From contig CANTUZ010000002.1 of assembly GCA_947846985.1 (NCBI GenBank), positions 15,014,087 through 15,078,086 of the forward strand: DNA of 64,000 nucleotides, in the 5' to 3' direction. Below, piece by piece: positions 11,950 to 22,585 of the stretch. Source of the stretch: Fratercula arctica. Lineage: Eukaryota; Chordata; Aves; Charadriiformes; Alcidae. Position 1 is the stretch's first letter, and each line of letters opens with the position of its first letter. The notes below the pieces were generated by a model. The model made no database searches and was not told the DNA's origin. It saw only the letters and a list, made by a program, of their open reading frames with translations. The position numbers were made by a program, and so were the translations under genes.

Positions 11950-12956
11950 ATCATCCTGCATGCAACAAAACTGTGTTACTCTCCCAATGCACGAGTATTC
12001 AATGTCAATTATTCATTTCTTTATAAGGCATTATTAAGAGATTGTGTTACACCGATCACAGGGACGTTGCCATTCTTTCAGTTTCTCAGACTACAATGGG
12101 AGTAATCTCCATAGAGCAGCAAATGATGATAGATGAGTAACCTAACCCAGGAGATTTCTATGTTGTGTCAGGAAGATCACTGGAAAGGCTTTCCCTAGCT
12201 ATAAAAGCATAGATTGTTTTTTGCTCTTTCTCAAAATATATATATATGTCTCTTATACAGAGCATCACCACACAGAGGAACTCTTTCTGTCTTCTGTTGC
12301 TTACCATTAATCCAGCAGTAGTCAGTAGTCCTCTCCTCCCCTCTCCTCTCCTCTCTCCCCTCCTCCAGCTCATATTTACCTAACAAGCCTCCCCATTTTT
12401 TCAGCTGAAGGAAAACTTCAGCTGAAGGAGTGGAGAGCTAAAAGAATTCATAAATAGGCCATTCCTCTCTCTCCTTTTTTAAATCACCAGCTTCTGTCTC
12501 ATGTAGGTGAGCTATGATGATGTCCCAGTCCATTCTGTAACAGCCAGATCTCAATGCCTCATATGGTCTAAACAGCACCAGATTCATTTGGCTTGCCAAG
12601 AATGAAGTGGGTGATTCTTTACCCTTTCCCCATCAGAACTGCAGACCAGACACTTATATGACAGGTCCATGGGTGGAAACACTCTGAAGGGGCATTCCTC
12701 AAAAAGATTATCAAAAAAAAAGGTTTTTATTTTCCTTAGCACTTTAGAAAATACTAAGTTCACTGGGAAAAATAAAAATGCTTCAGTGAGAGTTTCCTGG
12801 TGCTTAGTACAAGCTGAAAATAGAGGATGACCCCATAAGCACAAACATACCTATACTAACCTTGATTATCAATGAAAAAGTAGGGGAAGAAGAAATTTGC
12901 TGCTGCAAAATGAAATGTCCCATACATCACCTTTTACATTTACCAAACACAGTTAT
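11950..12956. other. Unique non-coding DNA with a short CT-rich patch
   Basis: No gene seen. A CCTCT-type simple repeat occupies 12330-12366 and a short (TA)n run 12236-12247. At 12409-12432 the palindromic 12-mer TTCAGCTGAAGG occurs twice nearly back to back. Confidence 0.5.
12330..12366. repeat. CT-rich (CCTCT)n low-complexity tract
   Basis: Runs of CCTCTCCTC and related units without interruption by purines. It explains the arginine/glycine-rich open frame on the opposite strand. Confidence 0.75.
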
Positions 12957-13334
12957 GTCACAGAATCACAGAATGGTTTGGGTTGAAAGAGACCTTACAA
13001 GTCATCATTCCAACCCCCCTGCCATGGGCAGGGACACCTCCCACTAGACCAGGTTGCTCAAAGTCCCATCCAGCCTGGCCTTAAACACCTCCAGGGATGG
13101 GGCATCCACAACTTCTCTGGGCAACCTGTTCCTGTGTCTTACCATCCTCACAGTAAATGATTTCTTCCTAATATCTAATCTTTCAGTTTAAAACTGTTAC
13201 CCCTCATCCTATCACTACACTCCCTGATAAAGAGTCCCTCCCCATCTTTCCTATAGGCCCCCTTTAAGTACTGGAAGGTTGCTATAAGGTCTCCCCGGAG
13301 CCTTCTCTTCTCCATCCTGAACAGCACAACTCTT

Positions 13335-13583
13335 TCATCCTATCTTCATAGGAGAGGCTCTCCTCTGGACCTGCTCCAACAGGCCCACATCCTTCTTACA
13401 TTGGGGGGCCCAGACCTGTACGTAGTACTCCAGGTGGGATCTCATCAGAGTGGAGTAGAGGGTCAGAATCACCTCCCTCAACCTGCTGGCCACGCTGCTT
13501 TTGGTGCAGCCCAGAATACGGTTGGCTTTCTGGGCTGCAAGTGCAAATTGCTGGCTCATGTTGAGCTTCTCATCAGCTAACAC
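13335..13583 (-). pseudogene. CR1 ORF2 C-terminal fragment
   Basis: The minus strand reads [20 protein letters not shown] and on through [12 protein letters not shown] and [13 protein letters not shown], the characteristic C-terminal part of CR1 ORF2 just before the 3' UTR. Between this fragment and the FADD fragment the same protein pattern is recognisable but shifted, with an in-frame TGA just upstream of the LADEKL block. The protein pattern breaks off after RRA, again by frameshift. It is part of the same truncated element and has no host function that I can infer. Confidence 0.92.
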
Positions 13584-13761
13584 TCACAAGTCCTTCTCCT
13601 CAGGGCTGCATTCAGTCCATTCCCTGCCCACCCTGTATTTGTGCTTGGGATTGCTCTGACCCACATGCAGGACCTTGTACTTGTCATTGTTGAACTTCAT
13701 GAGGTTAACATGGGCCCACCTCTCAAGCCTTCAGGGTCCCTCTGGATGGCACCCCTTCCCT

Positions 13762-14112
13762 TCAATGTGTCAGCTGCACATCGTCAGCAAACGTGCTGAG
13801 AGTGCACTCGGTCCCACTGTCTATGGCACTGACAAAGATGCTAAACAGCCCTGGTCCCAATACTGACCCCTGAGGAATGCCACTCAACAGTGGTCGCCAC
13901 TTGGACACCGAGCCACTGACTCTTTGAGTGCGACCATTCATCCAATTCTTTATCCACCAAGTGGTCCATCCACCAAATCCATGTCTCTCCAATTTAGAGA
14001 CAAGGATATCATGCGGGATAGTGTCAAATGCTTTGCACAAGTCCAGGTAGATGATGTCAGTTGCTCTTCCCTTATCCACCAACGATCTAACTCCGTCATG
14101 GAAGGCCACCAA
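13762..14112 (-). pseudogene. CR1 ORF2 reverse-transcriptase fragment
   Basis: An open stretch of 116 codons encodes the centre of the CR1 reverse transcriptase. Visible motifs are YLDLCKAFD (residues 22-30, holding the first catalytic aspartate), [10 protein letters not shown] (78-87) and FADD (108-111, the family's version of the YXDD catalytic box). The frame stops shortly after FADD, and the protein pattern resumes in another frame, showing a frameshift. In an intact element this enzyme copies the element RNA at a nicked genomic target. The N-terminal endonuclease and the first half of the polymerase are absent because the insertion is truncated. Confidence 0.93.
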
Positions 14113-14131
14113 ATTTGTCAGATCATGTGGC

Positions 14132-15490
14132 AGATTATTTCAGTGATTTCCTTAGTGATCCTGAAAGGAAAGAATTAACTCTGTAAAATGAAATAAAGTT
14201 TTGCATATATCCCTGAAAACAGCCCCCTTTCTCTCAAGGTGCCTCTTTGCCTTCTCTCCTCAGCCCTCAGGACAGAGAGGAAGCCTCACCTCAGGTTGGC
14301 ATCACTAAGCAATGAAGCTGTGCGATAGACATGGGAATTCTGAATGTCAGCTCTCAAATAACTTTCTGCAAAATGAATCTATAGGCAAACTCAACAACGT
14401 ATTTTTAGAATACTCTTCACAGCAGTCTTTATCCTGAAAGATTTCCAGGCAGACATAAGCGAGGAAATCTTATCTGAGCAGCTAAAATTACCTTCAAGAA
14501 ACTACAAGGTACATAAGCAGCTTTCTTCTGGCTGTCACAGGTACCTGTGACTCCCTCGAGTCACAATTCATTGCTACCAGAGAACTGAGCAGCAACTGGA
14601 CCCAGCTGGGTAAATACTCTTTGTAATAGTAGCCTGCTTTGCAAGACCAAAGTGGACAAAACATAATGTGCAGCCTGTCTGCTCCCCAATTAATGCAGAT
14701 TGTAGGCATCAGTTTTACTTTGTCTCACATGCCACTCTAGAGGAAGGGAGAAGTATCAATCTGCCAGGCAAATACTCTTGTTTCTCCTGAGAAGAAACTA
14801 ACTGCTGAAATTCACTGAGGTGTAACCGAGTTCTGTCATCTGCCTTCAGTGTGGCCTTTTTTTCTCTCTAAATCTTCATCTTTTGTTTTTTTAATCATTG
14901 GGAGCAGTCAGAACTTGCCTTGGCACAGTTCCAGGCCTCTGGGTTTCTGGGGGTGAGAAGGATCAGAGAGGCCGAGTTTAGGTCATTGGCTACTGTTGGC
15001 AAAATCTTGCTGTTGAAAAGCAGAGGGGACTTTGCCTGGACATAGAACTGAAGGTGAAAGGGGATAAATAAGTACATCTATATCTATTGGTTTGTAATTA
15101 GGATGAGGGCCTGCATACTGACCAGCTGCCCTGGCAGCCAAAGGGCACTGCTGCAGCCAGTGGGGTGAACCCCCTTGCAGGCAGGGGAGAGAAGAGGGCT
15201 TCAAATTCCTAAATCCAGGACATCCTTTTACTTTGGTCAGGTGAAAGACAGCAAGGATCTGGATGCTCTTCCTCACCCAAGTTTTTCTCCTAATGAACCG
15301 GGGCACCTTGTCTCTATCTTGCATTTTACAGATTCTCCAAATGAAGGAGAAAGATTTCTGCCTTAAGGCTCCTTCCTGAGTTATACAAAATGAATCACGA
15401 TTTTATGCAAGAAAAATATTACTTCTTGTCAGAAAAAAGAATCAAGGAATGTCAGAGATTTAGCAAATGCAATGTATGGCCTTCAAGACT
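14132..15490. other. Unique non-coding DNA, no gene
   Basis: Sequence between the CR1 copy and the AAAAT microsatellite. The 113-codon minus-strand frame at 14983-15324 has no domain resemblance and is crossed by plus-strand frames. Nothing else is supported. Confidence 0.5.
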
Positions 15491-15493
15491 CTT

Positions 15494-15560
15494 ATAAAAT
15501 AAAATAAAATAAAATAAAATAAAATAAAATAAAATAAAATAAAATAAAATAAAATAAAAT
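15494..15560. repeat. (AAAAT)n pentanucleotide microsatellite
   Basis: About thirteen perfect AAAAT units, without interruption. The lack of interruptions suggests recent expansion and probable length polymorphism. Pentanucleotide A-rich arrays often grow from poly(A) ends of retroposed DNA, but none is recognisable here. Confidence 0.95.
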
Positions 15561-15699
15561 TCCAGAGAGCACATTTTGTCTTGGGTCATTTAAAATCACT
15601 GTCATTTTCGTTCTTGGCTGTGTACCCTGCCCTGAATTCACATTAGTTGCTGTCATGGCTCTTTGTTCTTAAATCTCTATGAAGCGTTGCAAAGATGGA

Positions 15700-16620
15700 A
15701 GCTGCTCTACTTCTCCACCCTCACTGCCTTCAGGTTTATTCTCCTTCCCTCGCTATTATTTGTCTTTGGTTTTTTTTATCCACTCGCCCTTGCTCTCCCC
15801 TTGCAGCTCCCCTCTCCTCCCCAGCCACTTTCACCCTGTCTGCTGGTCTCTGTTCCTTTCAACCCTTCATATTTGCATCATTTGTCTCTCCCCTTTCCTG
15901 CCTTCTCTATTCTGTTCCATGTAGCTCACCCGCATTTCCTCACTCCACATCAGTTTCACCTGCTGGATTAGAATATTAGCTAATACTGAATTATATTTCA
16001 CAGTGAGTATTGGACGATATTATATCTCACAGAGACCCCAGGACCTCTGCTATAGGAACAGCCTTGAACTGTTCATGTACACTTTTTTTCTGGTATACTA
16101 TAAGTGGAAAACAAGTTAAAAAGGAGTAATTATAATGTGTCAAAGAAACAATTAGATGCGAGATGAAGCAAAAGTGTGGAAGGGACAGATGGAAATAAAA
16201 TATCTGGACATCAGAAAGGAAAATAAAAATAGATTTTATAAGATTGTCTTTAAACAGCGTGAAAAAGATGACCAAAAAAAAAGAGGCAAAGAGGAAGAAA
16301 CAAAGAGAAGAAAAAAGTAATACTGGAAAACAATTTTTTTCAGAACAAGAGAAAAATCAACGAAAGAGAGGAGTCTCAAGAAAGGGTTCCCCATAACATC
16401 ACTATAATAGTTTGAAAATACTCAGCCTCCTCAAAGGAAGAAATATCTGGTACGGAGACAGCAGTACCTGTGTCACAGTGACAGGGCCAATAAAAAAAGC
16501 TGGAAACCCTTGGCACAGAGGATCAGATCAGATGGAGATGGGGGAAAGAAGGATAAAAATTATTGAATGCAAGTAAGAAGACAGAAAGAAAAGCGCACCA
16601 AGACCTGGACTTAGGACTGA
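15700..16620. repeat. Strand-asymmetric low-complexity block: pyrimidine-rich then purine-rich
   Basis: From about 15700 to 15960 the plus strand is dominated by C and T (CTCCCCTCTCCTCCCC and similar). From about 16195 to 16620 it is dominated by A and G (GAGGAAGAAACAAAGAGAAG and similar). Neither half is a clean tandem repeat. The three overlapping open frames at 15663-15979 come from the lack of purines (stop codons need A or G) and are not genes. Confidence 0.5.
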
Positions 16621-16760
16621 TCTTATGGGACATCAAAGCTTGAATTTGTCAACCATGATTCTAAAAAAGTGATGGTTTTCTTCCTATTAGTGACTTTTGG
16701 GGTCCAACTACTACATCAGTTTCAGAAGAATAGTCCTAACAGGGTACAGCAGTAGCTGCT

Positions 16761-16832
16761 TAATCCTGACCAATGCTCATTGAAATCAGATGTTTTTCCA
16801 CTGGCTTCTACAGGAACCAGATTGGACCCTAA
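16761..16832. repeat. Relic of a short palindromic amniote repeat
   Basis: Reads AATGCTCATTGAAATCAGAT, then TTTTTCCACTGGCTTC, then AACCAGATTGGACCCT. The order of elements (CTCATTGAAATCA, a spacer, CACTGGCTTC, CCAGATTGG-CCCT) is a good match to the old amniote repeat whose core is CCATTGA-n-TCAATGG followed by a GGACC-type tail. No coding potential. Confidence 0.5.
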
Positions 16833-16839
16833 AAGAAAG

Positions 16840-19800
16840 TAATTTGTGGTAATGGTAGTACTGCTGGTTGGGTATTTTGCAGGGAAATTGCTTTTTTGAA
16901 ATAATGGTGATTCATCAGAACGGAGTCTTTCTGCAGCAGCACTGAATATTGAAAAGGGGGCATTTCCAAGACGAAAAAGAGAAAAATCTTAATAGGTTGT
17001 TGGGTAAGACAAATAACCGCTCATTTCACTCATTCAGACTCATTTCTTGCCTGACTGCTTAAAACAAGTTCTTTGCATCCTGATACCATACCACGAGGGG
17101 CTTGAACCTTCATTTCCCACATTTAGGTATGCCCAAGTAAAGGCTCTTACAATGCCTTGTTTCACAAGCTTGAAAGAGCACCCACCTCAGGTGGCTGCAG
17201 GAAGAGTGAACAAAGAGAAAGGGACAGATAATCTATGGTTGTATTTGAGCAGATTTCAGGGGTAAATATAGCAGACAACTCTTGCTGTACTGGTATCTCC
17301 TGAACAGTCAGTGCAGCTGAAGTTGCATGATATTCACCATTTGCTCAAATGTTGTGCTGTTCCTATTTCAAACCATATGCTTATACGGTCACATCTTTGT
17401 CATGAGAGGAAATACTCTCAAGACCTGTGTTTCTTCCCTTCTCCGATTTGTCTTGGCAGGATTACTAAAACCACCTCATTACAAATAGTTTGCTTATTCA
17501 CATTTTCCATTGAAAGTTTATCTTTGGAGTTTTCCCTATCATATGAGCGGGTGCATGCAAGCTAACAGCATTTCTTGCTGGGTAGAAGAATATCACAAAA
17601 CAAAATAATCTTCTCTAATGACTAAGCTGCCTGACCTTGTGACTGTAGCAGTGCCAGGAGCACAGCTGGTTTTTAAAGATACTTTTACTCATCTTTCCAG
17701 TGGAGTGTTATGGCAGAGGCCAGAAGGAACGACCCAAAGGAGGAAGCTCTCTGTTTACCTACCATCAAGAAGGCACAGGGGACTGAAGGCTTCCCACCAG
17801 CGTTCTGTAACCCTGCCCTTAGAGGGTCACCTCTAGATACAGGGTGTCAATTCAGTGTCTGTGCTCATTAAGTCCATGACCTCTCCGCTAAGAAAATACT
17901 TTGGGTGTACGCACTCAAGTAACACGCAAGCGTGGATCAAAACCCTCCTTCGCTTCTCCAGCTTCAGCTGAACCATAAGCAGTAGATTGCTGTTCCTCAG
18001 TGGTGAGATAAAATGCCAATAGCAAGAGATTTAAGGCTTTGTAACTGATAAAGAGCTGGTGCTGTGAGTACTTCCCATGAAGGGCTGTGCAGATCCAGTT
18101 CTCCCCGGCCTCAGTGGAAAAGGACTGTGCTACTCACCAGTAGAGATAGGTTTGAAAAGCAAAGTGTCCGTTGGAGCTGAGGGCAAACAGGGCACTTCTG
18201 CAGCTTGACTCTAGCACAAGCTCCTTCCCAAGGTTTGATAATGTCATGAAACCTTCCTGAAAAGACCCATTAGTTAAAATTTACACATTTTTAACTGCAA
18301 AATATTCTCTCGTTCCCTCACCAGACAAGATTTTAGTTGCTTGTTTGCCTTCCTTGATTGAGTGGGAAGGTGCATTGTGGAGTCTCAAAGACTGTGGAGT
18401 CTCTGCAGCAAAGACAAAAGACCATGACCAGCAAATGATACCTTTTCCCATCTTAATAACAAAAATCTGCAAATGAAATTATGTGCATTAGCTGGGAAAT
18501 TCTATGGTAATTTTTTGAGTGACTGACATTCGACCAATATTTTCATCCTGCCAATCCTGCTTTTCTTCACCCATCAATAAAATACACTCAGCATTTTCTT
18601 TTAGCAGGAATATATTCTGGGGAAAAAAATAAGGATACATTTTGAATGGAAAGATTTCTGAACATATTGCCTATTTTTTACTATAAAAAGTAAAGGACGA
18701 AGTTATTGACCTCATTTTAAATTAAGTTGGTGTTGCTTTGGGGAAAAACAGTTTGGGCTTCAGGTTCATTGTATGACACGGATGATGGCATCATTGTCAG
18801 AGTTTGTGAGGAGGCACAAAACTCTCAGCTTCAATGTTAAATCCATTCTCAACAAGTCAGTTAAATTCCTATGATGTATATTCATCATATACATTCATGC
18901 TGGACCACCCAAACTGAAATTAGTCAATATAACACTGTATGCATGTGAACACGGGTTTGAAAAAAAAAGCAAGTCATGGACTGCAGATATTTTTCTTAAT
19001 CCAAATTCAGCATTTTTGGGGGGTGACATATTCTACCTTCCATTTGCTGAAACCAAACATGGAAACTAAACTTTCCAAAAATCTCGATGTTTTCTGATAT
19101 TAACTGATCTTGAGGGAAACTTGTATACATTTTAAAAAATTATGTCAATTCATGTCAAATTGTTGACAAATTCTCAAAGAGCAAGGAATGGCACTGAAGT
19201 TCTGAGGTAAATATATCACACACACCCCAATATAAAAATTCTTGGGAAATTTTACCAAAAATTTCCCTATATTCCTATATCTTCCTATTTTTTTTTCCAA
19301 AAAAAGGGCAGGGAAATTATGACACTTCCTTTGCCAGGGCCTTGGTTCATGCATTACGGTTCAAATTTTGCACTACTAGACATAAGTGTTATTGTGCTAA
19401 CTTCATTTTACACTGGCAAAGACTTTGGCCGGACACATTAGAAATTCTTATAGTTCCGATCAAACTTTCTGCTAGTGCTACAGAAATATGCTGTGTAAAA
19501 ATAGCCTTGCTTGTTATTCAGTACCAAAAGAGTTAAGCTGGGACAAAAATGTACTCTCTGAATCAGAGAAGTATTTTTGGAGACACTACTTTGGAAAGGG
19601 GAAAGCTTGCTTGGATTTTGTTTAAACTAAAACCAGTGTTGTATTGACATGTCTGGATTAGGTTTTCAGTGCATTTTTCCAACCTGTTGGACATCTTCCA
19701 CAAATTATAAAAAGACACCACAAACAGAAGTGAAGAGAAAGAGAACGTTACTTTTGTGCACAAATTTCTCCCCAGGGGTTTATAAAGAGGGTCCGCACGC

Positions 19801-22330
19801 ATATTTGTATAAAGATACAGGACAAATTTATTACAACAGAGAGGAGCAGTAAAAGCAAATTTATTATCATTTTTATCATTCCTGGCAGTTCTTCCAGCAG
19901 ACAGCCCATGTCCATGAACTGTGTAAGGTTTTTCTGTGGCTCAGAGCTTCCACATCCGAGCAGGTTTGGGAACTGAAATTTAGTGCTCCTGTCGAAGTGG
20001 TCTAAAAGAATCGGTCGCCTCTTCTAGCATAGGCTGTGCTCCTGCACACAAAACCTTAGAAAGAGAGGATCTGGGGGAGGATTGCTTTTTCCAGAAGCAA
20101 AATAAATTTCTTTTCCTGATGAGTTTAACAGAAAAACTAGACAGTTTAGTGAGGGGTGGTTTGTTGTTTTGTTGTTTGGGGTTTTTTTTAATTGCTAGTT
20201 GCCTTTCCTCAGTTTGAAGATTCTTTTTCTATCTGTTAACTCTGGATCATTTTTGTTCAGTGCCACTGACACAACAGCTCAGTGTCTGAGGACAGGTGCT
20301 GGGAGATAACAGCAGCCTCATAAAAAGCAGAATCCTCTGAGTCAATCATTGTTCCAGAAGCAGCAAGTCCAGTGATTCACGCTGCTGTCACACAGCATTC
20401 CTGCAATATCTTCTTCACTCTTGAAACAAGCCAGTCACCCACTATCTAAGAACTGAAGAAACATCTTCAGTCCTAGGAATGAGAAAAATCCAGAAAAAAA
20501 ATAGTATTTTTCCGTTGCAATTATTATTCCTGATCTGATCTGCAGGCATTTCTGATTTATTCCTTCTGGGTCTAACAGAAAGTGTGTGTCACAGTACGGC
20601 AGCTCAAACAACTGCTTCGTTATGCAGTTCAGGGATAAGGGGTTTCAATAAAGAGCTAAAAACATATCCCTGTTAGAAAATAGTATCTTGCTAAAATCAG
20701 AACTCTTTCTGTAACAGATCAGAAGATTCCTTTACCACTGACTGGTCGTATTGACCAAATTTCACCCTTTTATTTGGAGTATAAAGACTCCAAATGGTTA
20801 TGCCTTATTGTAACACCTCCCACTTGGTGCTCAAATCCCAGATTCCGTCCACAGCTGAAAGCTGACCTGTCATAAAACAGGTGGGTCCAGAAGGAAGTGA
20901 ATGAGCATAACTAAATATAACTAACTAAATTTATAGCTAAAATCCTACAATCCCAGGATTTACCCAAAACTCCCAAGCGTAAGAGGTGCCTTTCTGCTGG
21001 CTTCAATAAGCTTTAGATACATCTGTTTACAAAATTCATTAAGGTGAGTTTCATTACAGTATTCTCCAGCTCTCCTACAAAGAGGAAACAGACAGAAGTG
21101 AATTGCTTTTGACTTGAATCTTCACCAACACTACCTTTTGGTGGACTGTGGATGCAACCATAATATTACATCATTGTTTTCAAGCTCCCCCTGAATTCAG
21201 AAACTGTTCTTTTTCCACAACCTTCTAAATCAACAAGAATTAAATAACTCTTATTTTTCAAAAAAAACCCAAAACCCTACTAGAGTACATTGAATAGCAC
21301 GAGTAAATGCACTTAGAGACATGACTCTGAAACTTCACCATTATGCAACAAAGAGATGATGCTGGCAGGAAAATCAAAAAGCACCAGGGGTGCCTGGATA
21401 TTATGGTATTTTCATTCCAGCTACCAAGCCACTAAGATCACAGAGACCTTCTGGCTTCATAAGCAGTCATCAGCTTCAGAAAACATTTGACTTTTCTCAC
21501 AGGGATGCAAGTCCCTTTCCCTGAGGAGGAAAGTGAACACACAGCACAGTACCCACCTGCAGTGTGGTACTTCACTGTAACAAATTGGACTCCTCCACTC
21601 ATTTTCCTGCACCTGATAAGTATCCTGCACCAAGTTTTGGGGCAATAGAGCACTCCCCATACGTGAGATAATGCTTGAAAATTTTGATGCACACTTTACT
21701 CAGAAGAAAACCTCAAACCAGGACAGGTAACAATTACTGTGTCTGCGAAGAAGAAAACAAAATCAAATAAGCATCAATGTTGCCATCAGGAATTAAGAAA
21801 GTGCATGAGTAAATTGATGAGTTTCTCTTTTACTTATCGCGATGATTGCATGCATATGTGCACTGGATATGCAAATAATTCATACCAATAACTTTATAAA
21901 AGCATTTCCAATGTCTTTAAAAGAGCTTAAAAACTGGACCAAATTCAGACAACAGAGAAAATTGCCAAATTTGAAGGATTTTTACAGGCAGTTTATGCAT
22001 GGAAGGAAAGAAATCCCCCCTAAGACTTGCTGAAAACATTCAAGGAGAATCCTCATTCTTCTAACTAATTGCTATTTTTGTCAGAAATGTAAGCGTTTGT
22101 CATGGCACATCATAAATTACTGATAACATATCATCAGTGAACATTTGTAAGTGAGATAAATGTAGAAAGTATTTATACTGCTTCCAGACCAATTAACACT
22201 CTGCCACCCTTCACCACCCAAGTTTGCTGGTATTTGAGTTATTGACAAACTGAAGCTGCTTGTCTTTAAATAATCTTTGCTGTTGTAAGGTATTATTATC
22301 CCAGATGCATTGCAGAATTACAAATCGGAG
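16840..22330. other. Unique AT-rich non-coding DNA, no gene
   Basis: Over 5 kb with only short open frames (84 codons or fewer) and no recognisable repeat. A perfect octamer motif ATGCAAAT (21869-21876) sits in an AT-rich stretch that could be regulatory, but nothing here can be proven without comparison to other genomes. Confidence 0.5.
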
Positions 22331-22333
22331 TCA

Positions 22334-22585
22334 GTTACGAAATTCTCCCCCGGCTCCCTCAAAAGGGGCCCTTGTTGATTTCTCAAGCACTTCGGCAGCC
22401 AGCGCCCGCAGTTGTTCTATGGAAAGACGTGACTCATGCCCAATTCATTCATTTAAAATTCTCTCCAGCTCAATAACTTCTGGCAGTCGTTCCAGTCCAT
22501 TCTCTGGGTGTCAGAAACGCAGGCTGTTTTAGCTGGATGTTCTCTCTGGTTCATTAAATGGAGGAGCTGGATTATCATTACATTC
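22334..22585 (-). pseudogene. Possible decayed coding segment of unknown family
   Basis: One minus-strand frame reads like a real helical, acidic protein: ECNDNPAPPFNEPERTSS, a stop, five residues, a stop, then HPENGLERLPEVIELERILN, a stop after one more residue, and IGHESRLSIEQLRALAAEVL running on to EKSTRAPFEGAGGEFRN before a final stop. Two of the three internal stops are TGA and could come from CGA by CpG decay. The opposite strand carries a 90-codon frame rich in serine and arginine, the usual shadow of an E/L-rich coding strand. I do not recognise the family. It could be a pseudogene or retrocopy fragment, or a chance frame with protein-like composition. No introns, poly(A) tail or flanking duplications are evident. 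Confidence 0.25.

Larger units (their letters stand above)
12957..14131 (-). mobile_element. CR1 LINE retrotransposon, 5'-truncated, minus strand
   Basis: This is the 3' part of a chicken-repeat-1 (CR1) non-LTR retrotransposon, the dominant transposon family of birds. Reading the minus strand from 14131 to 12957, it begins inside the reverse-transcriptase domain of ORF2, runs through the ORF2 C-terminus and the 3' UTR, and ends at 12957 in copies of the diagnostic octamer ATTCTGTG (seen here as CACAGAATCACAGAAT). There is no poly(A) tail, as expected for CR1. The 5' end is abrupt, the usual result of incomplete target-primed reverse transcription. ORF2 is broken by frameshifts and stops, so the copy is inactive. 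Low divergence from the CR1 protein pattern suggests a moderately old insertion. Confidence 0.95.

Noticed and set aside
13675..14178. Plus-strand frames of 63 and 84 codons across the CR1 copy
   Set aside because: They are antisense shadows of the CR1 reverse-transcriptase frame.
15663..15979. Three overlapping plus-strand frames of 81-102 codons
   Set aside because: Caused by the pyrimidine-rich composition of the block.
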